From Bacillus halotolerans (GTDB lineage: Bacteria > Bacillota > Bacilli > Bacillales > Bacillaceae), in contig NZ_LPVF01000010.1 in NCBI RefSeq assembly GCF_001517105.1, positions 496,001-560,000 on the forward strand: a stretch of 64,000 nt of DNA, in the 5' to 3' direction. Shown piece by piece: positions 48,092 through 55,983 of this stretch; within the stretch, counting starts at the first letter, position 1; each line of letters begins with the position of its first letter. The translations under genes and the position numbers were made by a program. The notes under the pieces are model-generated. The model did no database searches. It worked only from the letters and a program-made list of their open reading frames with translations, and had not been told where the DNA came from.

Positions 48092-49657
48092 GTGGGTTTA
48101 GGTAAGAAATTGTCCGTCGTTGTCGCTGCTTCGTTTATGAGTTTATCAATCGGCCTTCCGGGTGTTCAGGCTGCTGAGAATGACCGGCTTAAGGAGAATC
48201 AAACAAACTTTCTCCCCAAAAGCGCCATTGCACAAACAGAGCTCTCTGCTCCAAATGACAAAGCTGTTAAACAGTTTTTGAAAAAGAACAGCAAAGTGTT
48301 TAAAGGCGATCCCGCCAAAAGACTGAAACTTGTGGAAAGCACAACTGACGATCTTGGGTACAAGCACTTTCGATATGTGCCTGTCATTAACGGAGTGCCT
48401 ATTAAAGATTCGCAAGTGATCGTTCACGTCGATAAATCTGATAATGTCTATGCGATCAATGGAGAATTGCACAATCAGTCTGCTTCAAAAACAGAAAACA
48501 GCCAAAAGGTATCCTCTGACAAAGCTCTGGCACTCGCTTTTAAAGCCATTGGCAAATCACCAGACGCCGTTTCTAACGGAAGCGCAAAAAACAGCGATAA
48601 AGCAGAGTTAAAAGCGGTAGAAACAGAGGACGGCGGCTATCGTCTGGCTTACGATGTCACGATTCGCTATGTCGAACCTGAACCTGCAAACTGGGAAGTC
48701 TTAGTGGATGCCGAATCAGGCACCATTTTAAAACAGCAAAATAAAGTAGAACATGCAGCCGCAACAGGATCAGGGACAACACTAAAAGGCGCAACAGTTC
48801 CTCTGAATATTTCTTATGAAAGCGGCAAATATGTTTTAAGAGATCTGTCAAAACCAACCGGCACTCAAATTATCACGTATGATTTACAAAACAGACAAAG
48901 CCGCCTTCCGGGAACACTTGTCTCAAGCACAACAAATAAATTCACAACTTCATCACAGCGCGCAGCTGTAGATGCCCACTATAACCTGGGTAAAGTGTAC
49001 GATTATTTTTACTCGACATTTAAACGAAACAGCTATGACAACAAAGGCAGTAAAATCGTTTCTTCTGTTCACTACGGCAGCCGTTATAATAACGCCGCTT
49101 GGACAGGGGATCAAATGATTTACGGTGATGGAGACGGCTCCTTCTTCTCCCCGCTTTCCGGCTCATTGGATGTGACGGCTCATGAAATGACACACGGTGT
49201 CACTCAAGAAACAGCCAACCTTGTCTATGAAAATCAGCCTGGGGCATTAAACGAGTCGTTCTCTGATGTGTTCGGTTATTTCACTGATACAGAAGATTGG
49301 GATATCGGTGAAGACATTACGGTCAGCCAGCCGGCTCTCCGCAGCTTGTCTAATCCGACAAAATATGACCAGCCTGACAATTACGCCAACTATCAAAACC
49401 TTCCGAATACAGATGAAGGCGATTACGGCGGTGTACACATAAACAGCGGAATTCCAAACAAAGCCGCTTATAATACCATTACAAGCCTGGGCATATCTAA
49501 ATCACAGCAGATTTATTACCGTGCGTTAACAACGTACCTTACGCCTTATTCCACTTTCAAAGATGCGAAGGCCGCCCTCATTCAGTCTGCCCGTGACCTT
49601 TATGGCTCAACTGATGCCGCAAAAGTTGAAGCAGCCTGGAAAGCCGTCGGTTTGTAA
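48092..49657 (+). CDS. nprE: Extracellular neutral metalloprotease (bacillolysin)
   Basis: Secreted thermolysin-family (M4) zinc protease of 521 residues. The order is a signal peptide (1-27, cleaved after VQA), a propeptide with FTP and PepSY domains to about residue 221, then the mature enzyme starting AAATGSGTTL. Zinc ligands are in HEMTH (364-368) with the third ligand Glu388 in LNESFSD. The C-terminal GGVHINSGIPNKA holds the catalytic His. Start GTG 48092 follows AAAAAGGGGG. It is a stationary-phase scavenging enzyme. Confidence 0.97.
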   Translation: MGLGKKLSVVVAASFMSLSIGLPGVQAAENDRLKENQTNFLPKSAIAQTELSAPNDKAVKQFLKKNSKVFKGDPAKRLKLVESTTDDLGYKHFRYVPVINGVPIKDSQVIVHVDKSDNVYAINGELHNQSASKTENSQKVSSDKALALAFKAIGKSPDAVSNGSAKNSDKAELKAVETEDGGYRLAYDVTIRYVEPEPANWEVLVDAESGTILKQQNKVEHAAATGSGTTLKGATVPLNISYESGKYVLRDLSKPTGTQIITYDLQNRQSRLPGTLVSSTTNKFTTSSQRAAVDAHYNLGKVYDYFYSTFKRNSYDNKGSKIVSSVHYGSRYNNAAWTGDQMIYGDGDGSFFSPLSGSLDVTAHEMTHGVTQETANLVYENQPGALNESFSDVFGYFTDTEDWDIGEDITVSQPALRSLSNPTKYDQPDNYANYQNLPNTDEGDYGGVHINSGIPNKAAYNTITSLGISKSQQIYYRALTTYLTPYSTFKDAKAALIQSARDLYGSTDAAKVEAAWKAVGL

Positions 49658-49668
49658 TGTCTAAACTG

Positions 49669-49695
49669 AAAAGCCTGAGATATCTCAGGCTTTTT
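49669..49695 (+). terminator. Intrinsic terminator after nprE
   Basis: AAGCCTGAGA and its perfect complement TCTCAGGCTT meet at 49680/49681 with a TAT turn, followed by five T. Confidence 0.92.
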
Positions 49696-49751
49696 CTTGA
49701 TTTTCAAGTTTGTTTGTAAATCAGCAGCTGTTTCATGATAGCCGTACATAT

Positions 49752-49868
49752 GACTACCTTGCCTCTGAACAAATCGCAGACAGTGTAATTACAAACTCGG
49801 TCATTATCCGCCAAATCAGCCGATTGTTAAAAAAATCGGGCTTCATTGATGTCAAAAGAGATTGTTGA
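49752..49868 (+). pseudogene. Fragment of an Rrf2-family transcriptional regulator
   Basis: A frame of about 39 codons ending in TGA encodes YLASEQIADSVITNSVIIRQ and then ISRLLKKSGFI. This resembles the helix-turn-helix of Rrf2 regulators (typical form SEEIAKSVNTNPVVIRRIL). There is no start codon with a ribosome binding site, and the rest of the protein (dimerisation helix, Cys residues) is missing. It is therefore a decayed remnant between nprE and yktD. Confidence 0.6.
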
Positions 49869-49960
49869 AGAAGGTGAGCTTTCCACACTCATGAAAACTC
49901 TCATCCCGACTGCTGGACCCGAACATTTAAACTGCAGGTTCTAGAGCTAGGCCCAAGCCG

Positions 49961-50135
49961 CTTATGTTCATCGCGAGGCGACTCCGCTTCTCATTATGTG
50001 CGGTGATCAGGATAACGTTGTTCTGTATAAGAAGCGCTGATTTATACAGGGCACTTACAAAAGCAGGTCATGATGAGTTATGTATAAAGTAAAAGGTGCC
50101 GGACATATCGGTTTACCCAAGACCATACACTTCGT
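49961..50135 (+). pseudogene. Frameshifted remnant of an alpha/beta-hydrolase (esterase/lipase)
   Basis: The segment encodes TPLLIMCGDQDNVVLYKK, then after frame changes YRALTKAGHDELC and VKGAGHIG. Lined up, these match the C-terminal Asp and His motifs of BD-FAE/esterase-type hydrolases (PxLIxHGDxDxxVP... and VxGAGHG). At least two frameshifts and stops (TGA near 50038, TAA near 50086) break it, and no 5' part was found. The Asp (GDQD) and His (GAGH) elements remain recognisable. Confidence 0.7.
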
Positions 50136-50215
50136 ATTGTAAAAACATTCTTTCATTCTCATTTAAACAGCCAGAAATTGAATAGAAGAATCTTACTCTT
50201 CCAACCTCAAATACA

Positions 50216-50244
50216 TTGACAAAAATTTTCATTTATGCTATAAT
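50216..50244 (+). promoter_or_regulatory. Consensus sigma-A promoter of yktD
   Basis: TTGACA (50216-50221) and TATAAT (50239-50244) with a 17-bp spacer are both perfect. A TG extends the -10 at 50236-50237. Transcription would begin near 50251, about 75 nt before the yktD start. Confidence 0.85.
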
Positions 50245-50270
50245 TTACTATTCATATAGTTGTGTGTATA

Positions 50271-50308
50271 ATAAGGTTCTCCTGGCCAGGGGAATCTTAT
50301 TTTTGTTT
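50271..50308 (+). promoter_or_regulatory. Terminator-like hairpin in the yktD leader (possible attenuator)
   Basis: Bases 50271-50285 pair with 50286-50300 along their length with two G-U wobbles, leaving a small apical loop, and TTTTGTTT follows. This has the form of an intrinsic terminator lying between the consensus yktD promoter and its ribosome binding site (CAGGAGG, 50311-50317). Conditional read-through would be needed for full expression. No competing antiterminator stem was clearly found in the short upstream leader. Confidence 0.65.
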
Positions 50309-50324
50309 ATCAGGAGGACATGGT

Positions 50325-51239
50325 ATGAGGGAAAATGAATCCAGTTTAACTGCTTTGATATCAGCGTTTAGCCGAGCCTATCACAGTCAATATGATACAC
50401 CTAAAATTTTTGACGATTATATCGCCAAAGACCTTATTTCTGAAAAAGAGTTTTCCGACATTAGTCAAAATATGATACAAGGCATACAGTTTTTCAATAA
50501 AGATATTGCCCAAAAGTTTCAAGATGACCCAGAGGAGATACTAAAGTGGATTACACAAGTCCAGCTTTCCCCTACGCCCTTAGCTCGAGCAGCATATTGT
50601 GAGAAAGTATTGCGCAACGAAGTGGTGCTGGGAGCAAAACAGTATGTCATTCTTGGCGCCGGGTTAGATACATTCTGCTTCCGGCATCCAGAGCTGGAAG
50701 ACAGCTTAGACATATTTGAAATTGATTACCCGGCTACACAGCAATTGAAAAAGAAAAGACTGGATGATGCAAGGCTTACTATTCCAGCGAATCTTCATTT
50801 GGTTCCTATGGACTTTACCAAAACGTTTTCCTATCAGCCTCTCTTAGATGAAGGCTTTGATAACCAAAAAACGTTCTTCAGCCTTTTAGGAGTTTCTTAT
50901 TATTTGACGAAAGAAGATAATCATAGCCTGCTTAACCATTTATTTGCCCGTGTCCCCTCAGGAAGCTCTATCGTTTTTGATTATGCAGACGAAACGCTCT
51001 TTGAAACAAAAGGAAAGTCGAATAGAGTTGAACATATGGTGAAAATGGCTTCAGCAAGCGGTGAACCGATGAAATCGTGTTTTACTTATCTTGAAATCGA
51101 AGAAGCATTAGATTCAGCTGGTTTACTCATCTATGAACATGTAACACCAGCCGAAATCAATGACCTTTTCTTCAAGAAACGAACGGATTATTTGTCAGCG
51201 TTTGAAACCATTCATTATATACATGCCGTAAAAAAATAA
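50325..51239 (+). CDS. yktD: SAM-dependent methyltransferase YktD (leucine carboxyl methyltransferase-like)
   Basis: A 304-residue putative methyltransferase of the PF04072 (LCM/PPM1-like) family, often O-methyltransferases of small molecules or natural products. The SAM-binding motif YVILGAGLDTFCFR is at about 107-120, an acidic loop IFEIDYPATQQLKK follows, and the motif FFSLLGVSYYLT lies at about 185-196. ATG at 50325 follows CAGGAGG; an in-frame GTG at 50262 is inside the leader hairpin region and has no ribosome binding site. The substrate is unknown and no biosynthetic neighbours are present. Confidence 0.87.
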   Translation: MRENESSLTALISAFSRAYHSQYDTPKIFDDYIAKDLISEKEFSDISQNMIQGIQFFNKDIAQKFQDDPEEILKWITQVQLSPTPLARAAYCEKVLRNEVVLGAKQYVILGAGLDTFCFRHPELEDSLDIFEIDYPATQQLKKKRLDDARLTIPANLHLVPMDFTKTFSYQPLLDEGFDNQKTFFSLLGVSYYLTKEDNHSLLNHLFARVPSGSSIVFDYADETLFETKGKSNRVEHMVKMASASGEPMKSCFTYLEIEEALDSAGLLIYEHVTPAEINDLFFKKRTDYLSAFETIHYIHAVKK

Positions 51240-51264
51240 CCCCCCTGGTTCTTCACCAGGCTCG

Positions 51265-51300
51265 CCTCTCAATCGATGGTGAAGGATTGGGAGGTTTTTT
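51265..51300 (+). terminator. Intrinsic terminator after yktD
   Basis: CCTCTCAATC (51265-51274) pairs with GATTGGGAGG (51285-51294), with one G-U pair, followed by six T. An alternative, mutually exclusive stem is possible between CTTCACCA (51251-51258) and TGGTGAAG (51277-51284). Confidence 0.85.
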
Positions 51301-51311
51301 GCGCATGAAAA

Positions 51312-51340
51312 TAAGCTGCCGTCATATATACGGCAGCTTA
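51312..51340 (-). terminator. Intrinsic terminator after ykzC
   Basis: A perfect 11-bp stem (51312-51322 with 51330-51340) includes the ykzC stop codon in its first arm. On the minus strand it is followed by TTTTC after a short gap. Confidence 0.8.
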
Positions 51341-51793
51341 AACTAAAGGCTTTACCATGATTATGTACGGCTTATCTGCCTCATCTTTCTCCGTCTTGAG
51401 CTGTTCAAAGCCGCATTGGCTCAAAAACAGTATCCATTCATTCCGGTCAATCGGTACCGCTGTAAATAGTGCTCTATGTTTGTCTTGAAGCGATTGGCCG
51501 ATCTGTTCAATGATCTTCCTGGCATGTCCCTTTCTTTCTTCAGCAGGATCAACCAGCACTGTTCCCAGCCATGGCTTTCCGTTGGAAGGAGCCCATTCGA
51601 GATGATAGCTGACGGCAACAGGCAGACCGTCTTTTTCCCAAACAAGCCATGATCCGTTATACATCGAGTAGGAGATCATATAGCTTTCTGCATCTTTTTC
51701 CCCAAACTCTTCCTTTTTCCAAACAGGATGAGCCTCCGCAATTTCCTCAAACCAACTGAGGTCATCCTGTTCAATTGGTCTATTTTTCAGCAT
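51338..51793 (-). CDS. ykzC: GNAT-family acetyltransferase YkzC
   Basis: Predicted N-acetyltransferase of 151 residues from ATG 51793; the substrate is unknown. The acetyl-CoA-binding signature LGTVLVDPAEERKGHARKII is central, with an aromatic acceptor-side segment (SYMISYSMYNGSWLVWEKDG) before it. The start overlaps the suhB 3' end by 14 bp; a TTG five codons further up is possible but weaker. The symbol is taken from the position next to suhB (yktC) in B. subtilis and is less certain than the family call. Confidence 0.75.
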   Translation of the reverse strand: MLKNRPIEQDDLSWFEEIAEAHPVWKKEEFGEKDAESYMISYSMYNGSWLVWEKDGLPVAVSYHLEWAPSNGKPWLGTVLVDPAEERKGHARKIIEQIGQSLQDKHRALFTAVPIDRNEWILFLSQCGFEQLKTEKDEADKPYIIMVKPLV

Positions 51794-52577
51794 GAAGATA
51801 CTCTTCAAATATTATTTTATGTATAGATGGGTTTCCGGCCAGCACACAGTGATTTTCTAAAAAAGTGAATGGTTCCCCTTCAGTCGTTGTATAAATGCCC
51901 CCTACTTCGTTCAACAGCACACAGCCAGCTGCGTAATCCCAAGGAGCAAGCCGCATTGTAATGTAAGCGTCAATTCTTCCCGCAGCGACGTTTGCCAGTT
52001 CTAAAGCGGCAGAGCCATAGGAGCGTGTTCCTCTCACCCTTTTCACAAGCGGTGTCAGCACACCCGGGTCAATTCTTCTGTTTTCCGTCACCCATGTCGC
52101 ATTAATGGCTAGAATCGCTTCTTCAATAACGGTTTCCTTTAAAGGAGACAGCTTCGTATCATTCATATAAGCACCTTTACCGCTAAACGCGTGATACAGT
52201 TCATCATGCACCACATCGTAAATTAATCCGATTTTTCCTTTTCCATTTTCAAAAATACCGATTGAGATTGCAAAATTTCTTTGCTGGTGCACAAAATTCA
52301 TCGTCCCGTCAATCGGATCGATAATCCAGACGACACCTTCCAACGAGTGAAGTTTGTCTCCTTGTCCTTCTTCTCCGAGTATGCGATGCCCAGGAAAGGT
52401 TTCTTGGATGCGGTCAATAAAAAACTTTTCCGTTTCCTTGTCAATATTGGTGACTAAATCATTCGGATTTGATTTTGTTTCAATTGTCAGGCTTTCGTGC
52501 ATCGACTGTTTAATTCTTGCGCCTGCTTCTTTTATCCATTTCTTTGCAGTCTCATCAATTTCCGCCCAATTTGTCAT
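51780..52577 (-). CDS. suhB: Inositol-1-monophosphatase family protein
   Basis: Mg-dependent, Li-sensitive-type sugar phosphatase of the IMPase family (YktC). It has 265 residues. The metal-binding motifs GEEG (about 70-73), WIIDPIDGTMNF (about 83-94) and APWDYAAGCVLLNEVGG (about 207-223) are all intact. The likely substrate is inositol 1-phosphate or a related sugar phosphate; the physiological one is not settled. It overlaps ykzC at its 3' end. Confidence 0.92.
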   Translation of the reverse strand: MTNWAEIDETAKKWIKEAGARIKQSMHESLTIETKSNPNDLVTNIDKETEKFFIDRIQETFPGHRILGEEGQGDKLHSLEGVVWIIDPIDGTMNFVHQQRNFAISIGIFENGKGKIGLIYDVVHDELYHAFSGKGAYMNDTKLSPLKETVIEEAILAINATWVTENRRIDPGVLTPLVKRVRGTRSYGSAALELANVAAGRIDAYITMRLAPWDYAAGCVLLNEVGGIYTTTEGEPFTFLENHCVLAGNPSIHKIIFEEYLHAEK

Positions 52578-52674
52578 TCATGCGTACCTCTTTTCTATGT
52601 AGACCTTTATTTTATAGGATACTGATAACGGCGGTGAAAAAGCAAGGAAAATGAAAAATATGCCTTCTCACGTA

Positions 52675-52704
52675 AAAACGAACCATTCACGCGGTTCGTT
52701 TTCA
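52675..52704 (-). terminator. Intrinsic terminator after ykzI
   Basis: AAAACGAACC (52675-52684) pairs with GGTTCGTTTT (52693-52702), giving a T run on the minus strand. Confidence 0.88.
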
Positions 52705-52714
52705 CTATAGCTTT

Positions 52715-52903
52715 TTACCCGTTGAGGCGAATCCATTCTTTTCTGAGACGTTCAAGTTTGTTTTTGCTTAGCTCAATTTGTTCGTCATTTTCCTTTTGCA
52801 TTGCCTCATAAAGGGTTGCCAATTCATAATCAACCTCTAGTCTCCAGACAGCTACACGGTTGTTTTTCTCTTCCCTAAATCCCTCTTTCACAACTTGCCT
52901 CAT
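52715..52903 (-). CDS. ykzI: Small protein YkzI
   Basis: A 62-residue highly charged helical protein (MRQVVKEGFREEKNNRVAVW and ELSKNKLERLRKEWIRLNG), of unknown function and found in Bacillus. ATG at 52903 follows GGAAGGGGC; a longer frame reaching 52966 has no such site. It stands alone with its own terminator, between suhB and yktB. Confidence 0.8.
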   Translation of the reverse strand: MRQVVKEGFREEKNNRVAVWRLEVDYELATLYEAMQKENDEQIELSKNKLERLRKEWIRLNG

Positions 52904-53141
52904 TGTCTTTCGCCCCTTCCAGAGATCATTTGTTTTAAAAAAGCATCCCATTTTGCCATTCAACAATGATACTTCTTATATCCTATGATTCTTCTATTTA
53001 CCTGTAACATGATTCTGAAAATTGTGTGTTTACCTATTCGTTTATTACCACATTCCCCCTCTCTTCAAACGCGTGCTCATCTTTTTGCTGCGCGTTCTAA
53101 CTGTGATAAAATATGTATACTTAGCATGAAGGAGGAAAATC

Positions 53142-53780
53142 ATGACACAAATGCGTTTTACTGAAGAAGACTTTAACACATTTACAATAGACGGCTTAGA
53201 CGCGCGCATGGAGGTGTTAAAAGAGCGGGTTCGTCCGAAGCTGACTGCTTTAGGCGAGCACTTTGCCCCGACATTATCCGCTTTAACCGGAGATGAAATG
53301 TTTCCCCATGTGGCCAAGCATGCAAGGAGATCAGTCAACCCTCCTGCAGACAGCTGGGTGGCATTCGCAAACAGCAAAAGAGGCTATAAAAAACTGCCGC
53401 ATTTTCAAATCGGCTTGTGGGAGAGCCATGTTTTTGTATGGTTCGCGATCATTTATGAGTCCCCTATAAAAGAAGAATACGGCAAATTGCTTGAAGCGAA
53501 TCAAGACAGCGTTACAAATCACATTCCAGACAGCTTCGTTTGGTCTGCGGATCACACAAAGCCGGGGGTCCATAAGCAGTCAGAAATGGACAAGGAACAG
53601 CTCAAGACATTGTTTGAACGTTTGCAGACCATAAAGAAAGCCGAGCTGTTATGCGGTATTCAGCTTTCAAAAGATGAGGTGCTGAGTATGAATAACGAAG
53701 AATTCCTTCAGCGAATCGACGGTGCCTTCCAGCAGCTTGCATTTCTGTACCGCTTAACCCAAAAAGTATCACAAGCATAA
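53142..53780 (+). CDS. yktB: DUF1054 protein YktB
   Basis: A 212-residue soluble protein of the DUF1054/YktB family, whose structure is known but whose function is not. Typical segments are [29 protein letters not shown] and [22 protein letters not shown] at 53142 follows AAGGAGG. TTGCTG with TAAAAT at 16 bp, around 53091-53118, is a possible promoter. It is convergent with yktA, sharing a terminator. Confidence 0.87.
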   Translation: MTQMRFTEEDFNTFTIDGLDARMEVLKERVRPKLTALGEHFAPTLSALTGDEMFPHVAKHARRSVNPPADSWVAFANSKRGYKKLPHFQIGLWESHVFVWFAIIYESPIKEEYGKLLEANQDSVTNHIPDSFVWSADHTKPGVHKQSEMDKEQLKTLFERLQTIKKAELLCGIQLSKDEVLSMNNEEFLQRIDGAFQQLAFLYRLTQKVSQA

Positions 53781-53814
53781 AAAAAGAGCCGGGACCTTTC
53801 ATCCGGCTCTTTTC
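53781..53814. terminator. Shared terminator of yktB and yktA
   Basis: AAAGAGCCGG (53783-53792) pairs with CCGGCTCTTT (53803-53812), with T-rich tracts on both strands. Confidence 0.9.
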
Positions 53815-53817
53815 CTT

Positions 53818-54084
53818 TTACATCTTAATCTTTGCCTGGTCAGATTCCTTCGCCTGCTTGACCGTACGATAAGGAGAGTATGTACTTTGTTCCTCAAATT
53901 CGCCGCACAGCTTTTTTTCTTCAGCTTTTCCCGGCACAATTTCTTTGAATCGCCGATACGTCTTAAGCAGCTCTTCACGGTCGGCACCCTTTTCATAAGC
54001 CAGCTCAACCTGCTGGAAAAATGCAATCACATCCACTGCTTCTTCGGTTGTCCAATCTTCATTCATCGGATATTGGTATTCCAT
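53818..54084 (-). CDS. yktA: UPF0223 protein YktA
   Basis: An 88-residue helical protein of the UPF0223 family; structure known in the family, function unknown. It begins [20 protein letters not shown] and has conserved [12 protein letters not shown] and [15 protein letters not shown] blocks. ATG at 54084 follows AAGGAGTGAAGAA; the GTG at 54093 is within that site. It is divergent from speA. Confidence 0.87.
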   Translation of the reverse strand: MEYQYPMNEDWTTEEAVDVIAFFQQVELAYEKGADREELLKTYRRFKEIVPGKAEEKKLCGEFEEQSTYSPYRTVKQAKESDQAKIKM

Positions 54085-54269
54085 TTTCTTCACTCCTTAT
54101 AGATTCGCTTTCCTTTTACAAAAAGCATCTTCATTTGATCATAAATTGTTCTTTACATTCTTTCAAGTTCATAATATAATTCATTTGTTTTACGTCTAAA
54201 AAACTGTTGAGAAACTGATTTTAATACACACTAATATGCATAGGTATTACTACAAAGGTGGGAAAACAA

Positions 54270-55742
54270 TTGTCGCAACATGAAACACCCTTATACACAG
54301 GCCTGAAAAAGCACGCAAGCAGACAGCCTGTTCAATTCCACATTCCCGGCCATAAAAAAGGGGCAGGAATGGATCCGGAGTTCAGACAATTTATCGGTGA
54401 AAACGCGTTAAGTATAGATTTGATTAATATTGAACCATTAGATGACCTGCATGCGCCTAAAGGCATTATTAAAGAAGCGCAGGATTTGGCGGCCGAAGCT
54501 TTCGGCGCGGATCACACCTTTTTTTCTGTTCAGGGAACAAGCGGCGCAATCATGACAATGGTGATGGCTGTCTGCGGACCTGGAGATAAAATCATCATTC
54601 CAAGAAATGTGCACAAATCCATTATGTCAGCTATTGTATTTTCCGGAGCTGTCCCAATCTTTATTCATCCTGAAATTGACAATGAACTGGGCATCTCTCA
54701 CGGCATTACACTTGAATCCGCTAAACGTGCGCTGAATGAACATCCTGGTGCCAAAGGGCTTCTTGTGATCAACCCGACATATTTCGGGGTAGCTGCTGAT
54801 TTAAAAAGCATCGTAGAACTAGCCCATTCCTTTGATGTGCCGGTTCTGGTCGATGAAGCACACGGCGTTCATATTCATTTTCACGACCAATTTCCGCTTT
54901 CAGCAATGCAGGCAGGTGCAGACATGGCTGCGACAAGTGTGCATAAGCTAGGCGGATCACTGACACAAAGCTCTATTCTAAACATGAAAGAAGGCCTTGT
55001 TTCTAAAGACAGAGTGCAATCGATACTCAGCATGCTGACAACCACGTCTACTTCTTATTTGCTTCTAGCCTCTTTGGACGTCGCCAGAAAACGGCTTGCG
55101 ACAGAGGGCTATCAGCTTGCTGAAGAAACGTTGAAGCTTGCTAATCAGACGAGAGAACGTCTGAACCAAATTGACGGCATTTACTGTGTCGGTTCTGAAA
55201 TACTCGGTTCTAAAGCGGCTTACAATTATGACCCGACAAAATTAATTATTTCAGTTAAAAACCTCGGGCTCACAGGACATGATGTCGAGAAGTGGCTGCG
55301 GGAATCCTTTAATATTGAAGTAGAGCTTTCAGATCTGTATAACATTTTGTGTATCTTCACACCTGGTGACAGCCAGAACGATGCAGATCGCCTTGTGGAA
55401 GCTTTACAAGAGATTGCGCGTCAAATGTCAGCAAATGATGTTACGCATAAACAGACAGAGGTACTGCTTCCAGAAATCCCGTTACTGGCGATGACGCCGC
55501 GTGACGCTTTCTATGCAAATACAGAAATTGTTCCATTAAAAGAAGCAGCAGGACGGATTATCGCTGAATTTGTGATGGTGTATCCTCCTGGAATTCCTAT
55601 CTTTATCCCCGGCGAGATTATTACAGAAGAAAACATCAGCTACATCTTCAAAAACATTGATGCCGGGCTTCCTGTTCAAGGACCGGAGGATTCTACTTTG
55701 AGCATGATTCGAGTCATAAAAGAGCAAAAAGCTATTCAATAA
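54270..55742 (+). CDS. speA: Arginine decarboxylase (biosynthetic)
   Basis: PLP-dependent fold-I Orn/Lys/Arg decarboxylase giving agmatine, the first step of spermidine synthesis in Bacillus. TTG at 54270 (490 residues, MSQHETPLYTGLKKHASRQP) follows AAAGGTGGG; the GTG at 54258 lies in that site. PLP-fold motifs are HFHIPGHKKGAG-type FHIPGHKKGAG near the start, VDEAHGVHIHF (about 195-205), and the Schiff-base lysine in SVHKLGGS. It is full length, with the short Gram-positive C-terminal domain. It is convergent with SR1. Confidence 0.95.
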   Translation: MSQHETPLYTGLKKHASRQPVQFHIPGHKKGAGMDPEFRQFIGENALSIDLINIEPLDDLHAPKGIIKEAQDLAAEAFGADHTFFSVQGTSGAIMTMVMAVCGPGDKIIIPRNVHKSIMSAIVFSGAVPIFIHPEIDNELGISHGITLESAKRALNEHPGAKGLLVINPTYFGVAADLKSIVELAHSFDVPVLVDEAHGVHIHFHDQFPLSAMQAGADMAATSVHKLGGSLTQSSILNMKEGLVSKDRVQSILSMLTTTSTSYLLLASLDVARKRLATEGYQLAEETLKLANQTRERLNQIDGIYCVGSEILGSKAAYNYDPTKLIISVKNLGLTGHDVEKWLRESFNIEVELSDLYNILCIFTPGDSQNDADRLVEALQEIARQMSANDVTHKQTEVLLPEIPLLAMTPRDAFYANTEIVPLKEAAGRIIAEFVMVYPPGIPIFIPGEIITEENISYIFKNIDAGLPVQGPEDSTLSMIRVIKEQKAIQ

Positions 55743-55746
55743 ATAC

Positions 55747-55779
55747 AAAAAGCATGCGGCTAAGCCGCATGCTTTTTCT
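55747..55779. terminator. Bidirectional terminator of speA and SR1
   Basis: AAAAAGCATGCGGC pairs perfectly with GCCGCATGCTTTTT around TAA (about 55747-55777). A and T runs provide U tracts on both strands. It ends both speA and the SR1 RNA. Confidence 0.93.
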
Positions 55780-55898
55780 TACTCTTCATCAAGAGGACAC
55801 TGACATTGTCCGCAGCATGTTCCGTATAACGTTGTAACCTTCTCATCCTCGAAGTAATGAATGGCTTCGTTACAATCTTGGCAAACAATCGTACCCAT
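55779..55898 (-). CDS. SR1P, GapA-binding small protein
   Basis: A 39-residue peptide encoded within SR1 (MGTIVCQDCNEAIHYFEDEK, then a CCGQCQC cluster). It binds glyceraldehyde-3-phosphate dehydrogenase GapA and promotes its interaction with RNase J1 in B. subtilis. The two cysteine groups, CQDC and CCGQCQC, form a likely zinc-binding fold. GGGGAATGAGAG lies directly before the ATG at 55898. The sequence is almost the same as I recall for B. subtilis, so purifying selection on the peptide is evident. Confidence 0.92.
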   Translation of the reverse strand: MGTIVCQDCNEAIHYFEDEKVTTLYGTCCGQCQCPLDEE

Positions 55899-55924
55899 CT
55901 CTCATTCCCCATTTCTTTTAATTT

Positions 55925-55983
55925 TGAAAACGCTTAATTTCTTTTGTTGGTATTATATTAATATGTCATATTTAAAATGTCAA
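55925..55983 (-). promoter_or_regulatory. SR1 promoter with adjacent cre-like site
   Basis: On the minus strand TTGACA (55983-55978) is followed by TAATAT at 17 bp, overlapping TATAAT at 20 bp (55960-55952). A CcpA-type sequence TGAAAACGCTTAAT lies at 55925-55938, just downstream of the expected start of transcription, where binding would block elongation. CcpN operators are expected upstream, but I did not identify them. Confidence 0.7.

Larger units (their letters stand above)
55745..55946 (-). ncRNA. Dual-function regulatory RNA SR1
   Basis: SR1 is known in B. subtilis between pdhD and speA. It base-pairs with ahrC mRNA to block translation of the arginine catabolic activator, and also encodes the peptide SR1P. 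Here it would run from about 55946 (downstream of the promoter at 55983-55952) to the terminator near 55747, about 200 nt, in line with the known size. The 5' end is inferred. Expression in B. subtilis is repressed by CcpN, and weakly by CcpA, under glycolytic conditions. This places it sensibly beside the pyruvate dehydrogenase genes. Confidence 0.85.

Noticed and set aside
50262..50324. GTG at 50262 as a longer start for yktD
   Set aside because: It lacks a ribosome binding site and would run through the leader hairpin, while ATG 50325 has CAGGAGG at good spacing and gives the expected 304 residues.
50325..51239. Biosynthetic gene cluster around the LCM-type methyltransferase
   Set aside because: Such enzymes occur in polyketide clusters, but no synthase, carrier protein or transporter gene lies nearby; the neighbours are nprE and suhB.
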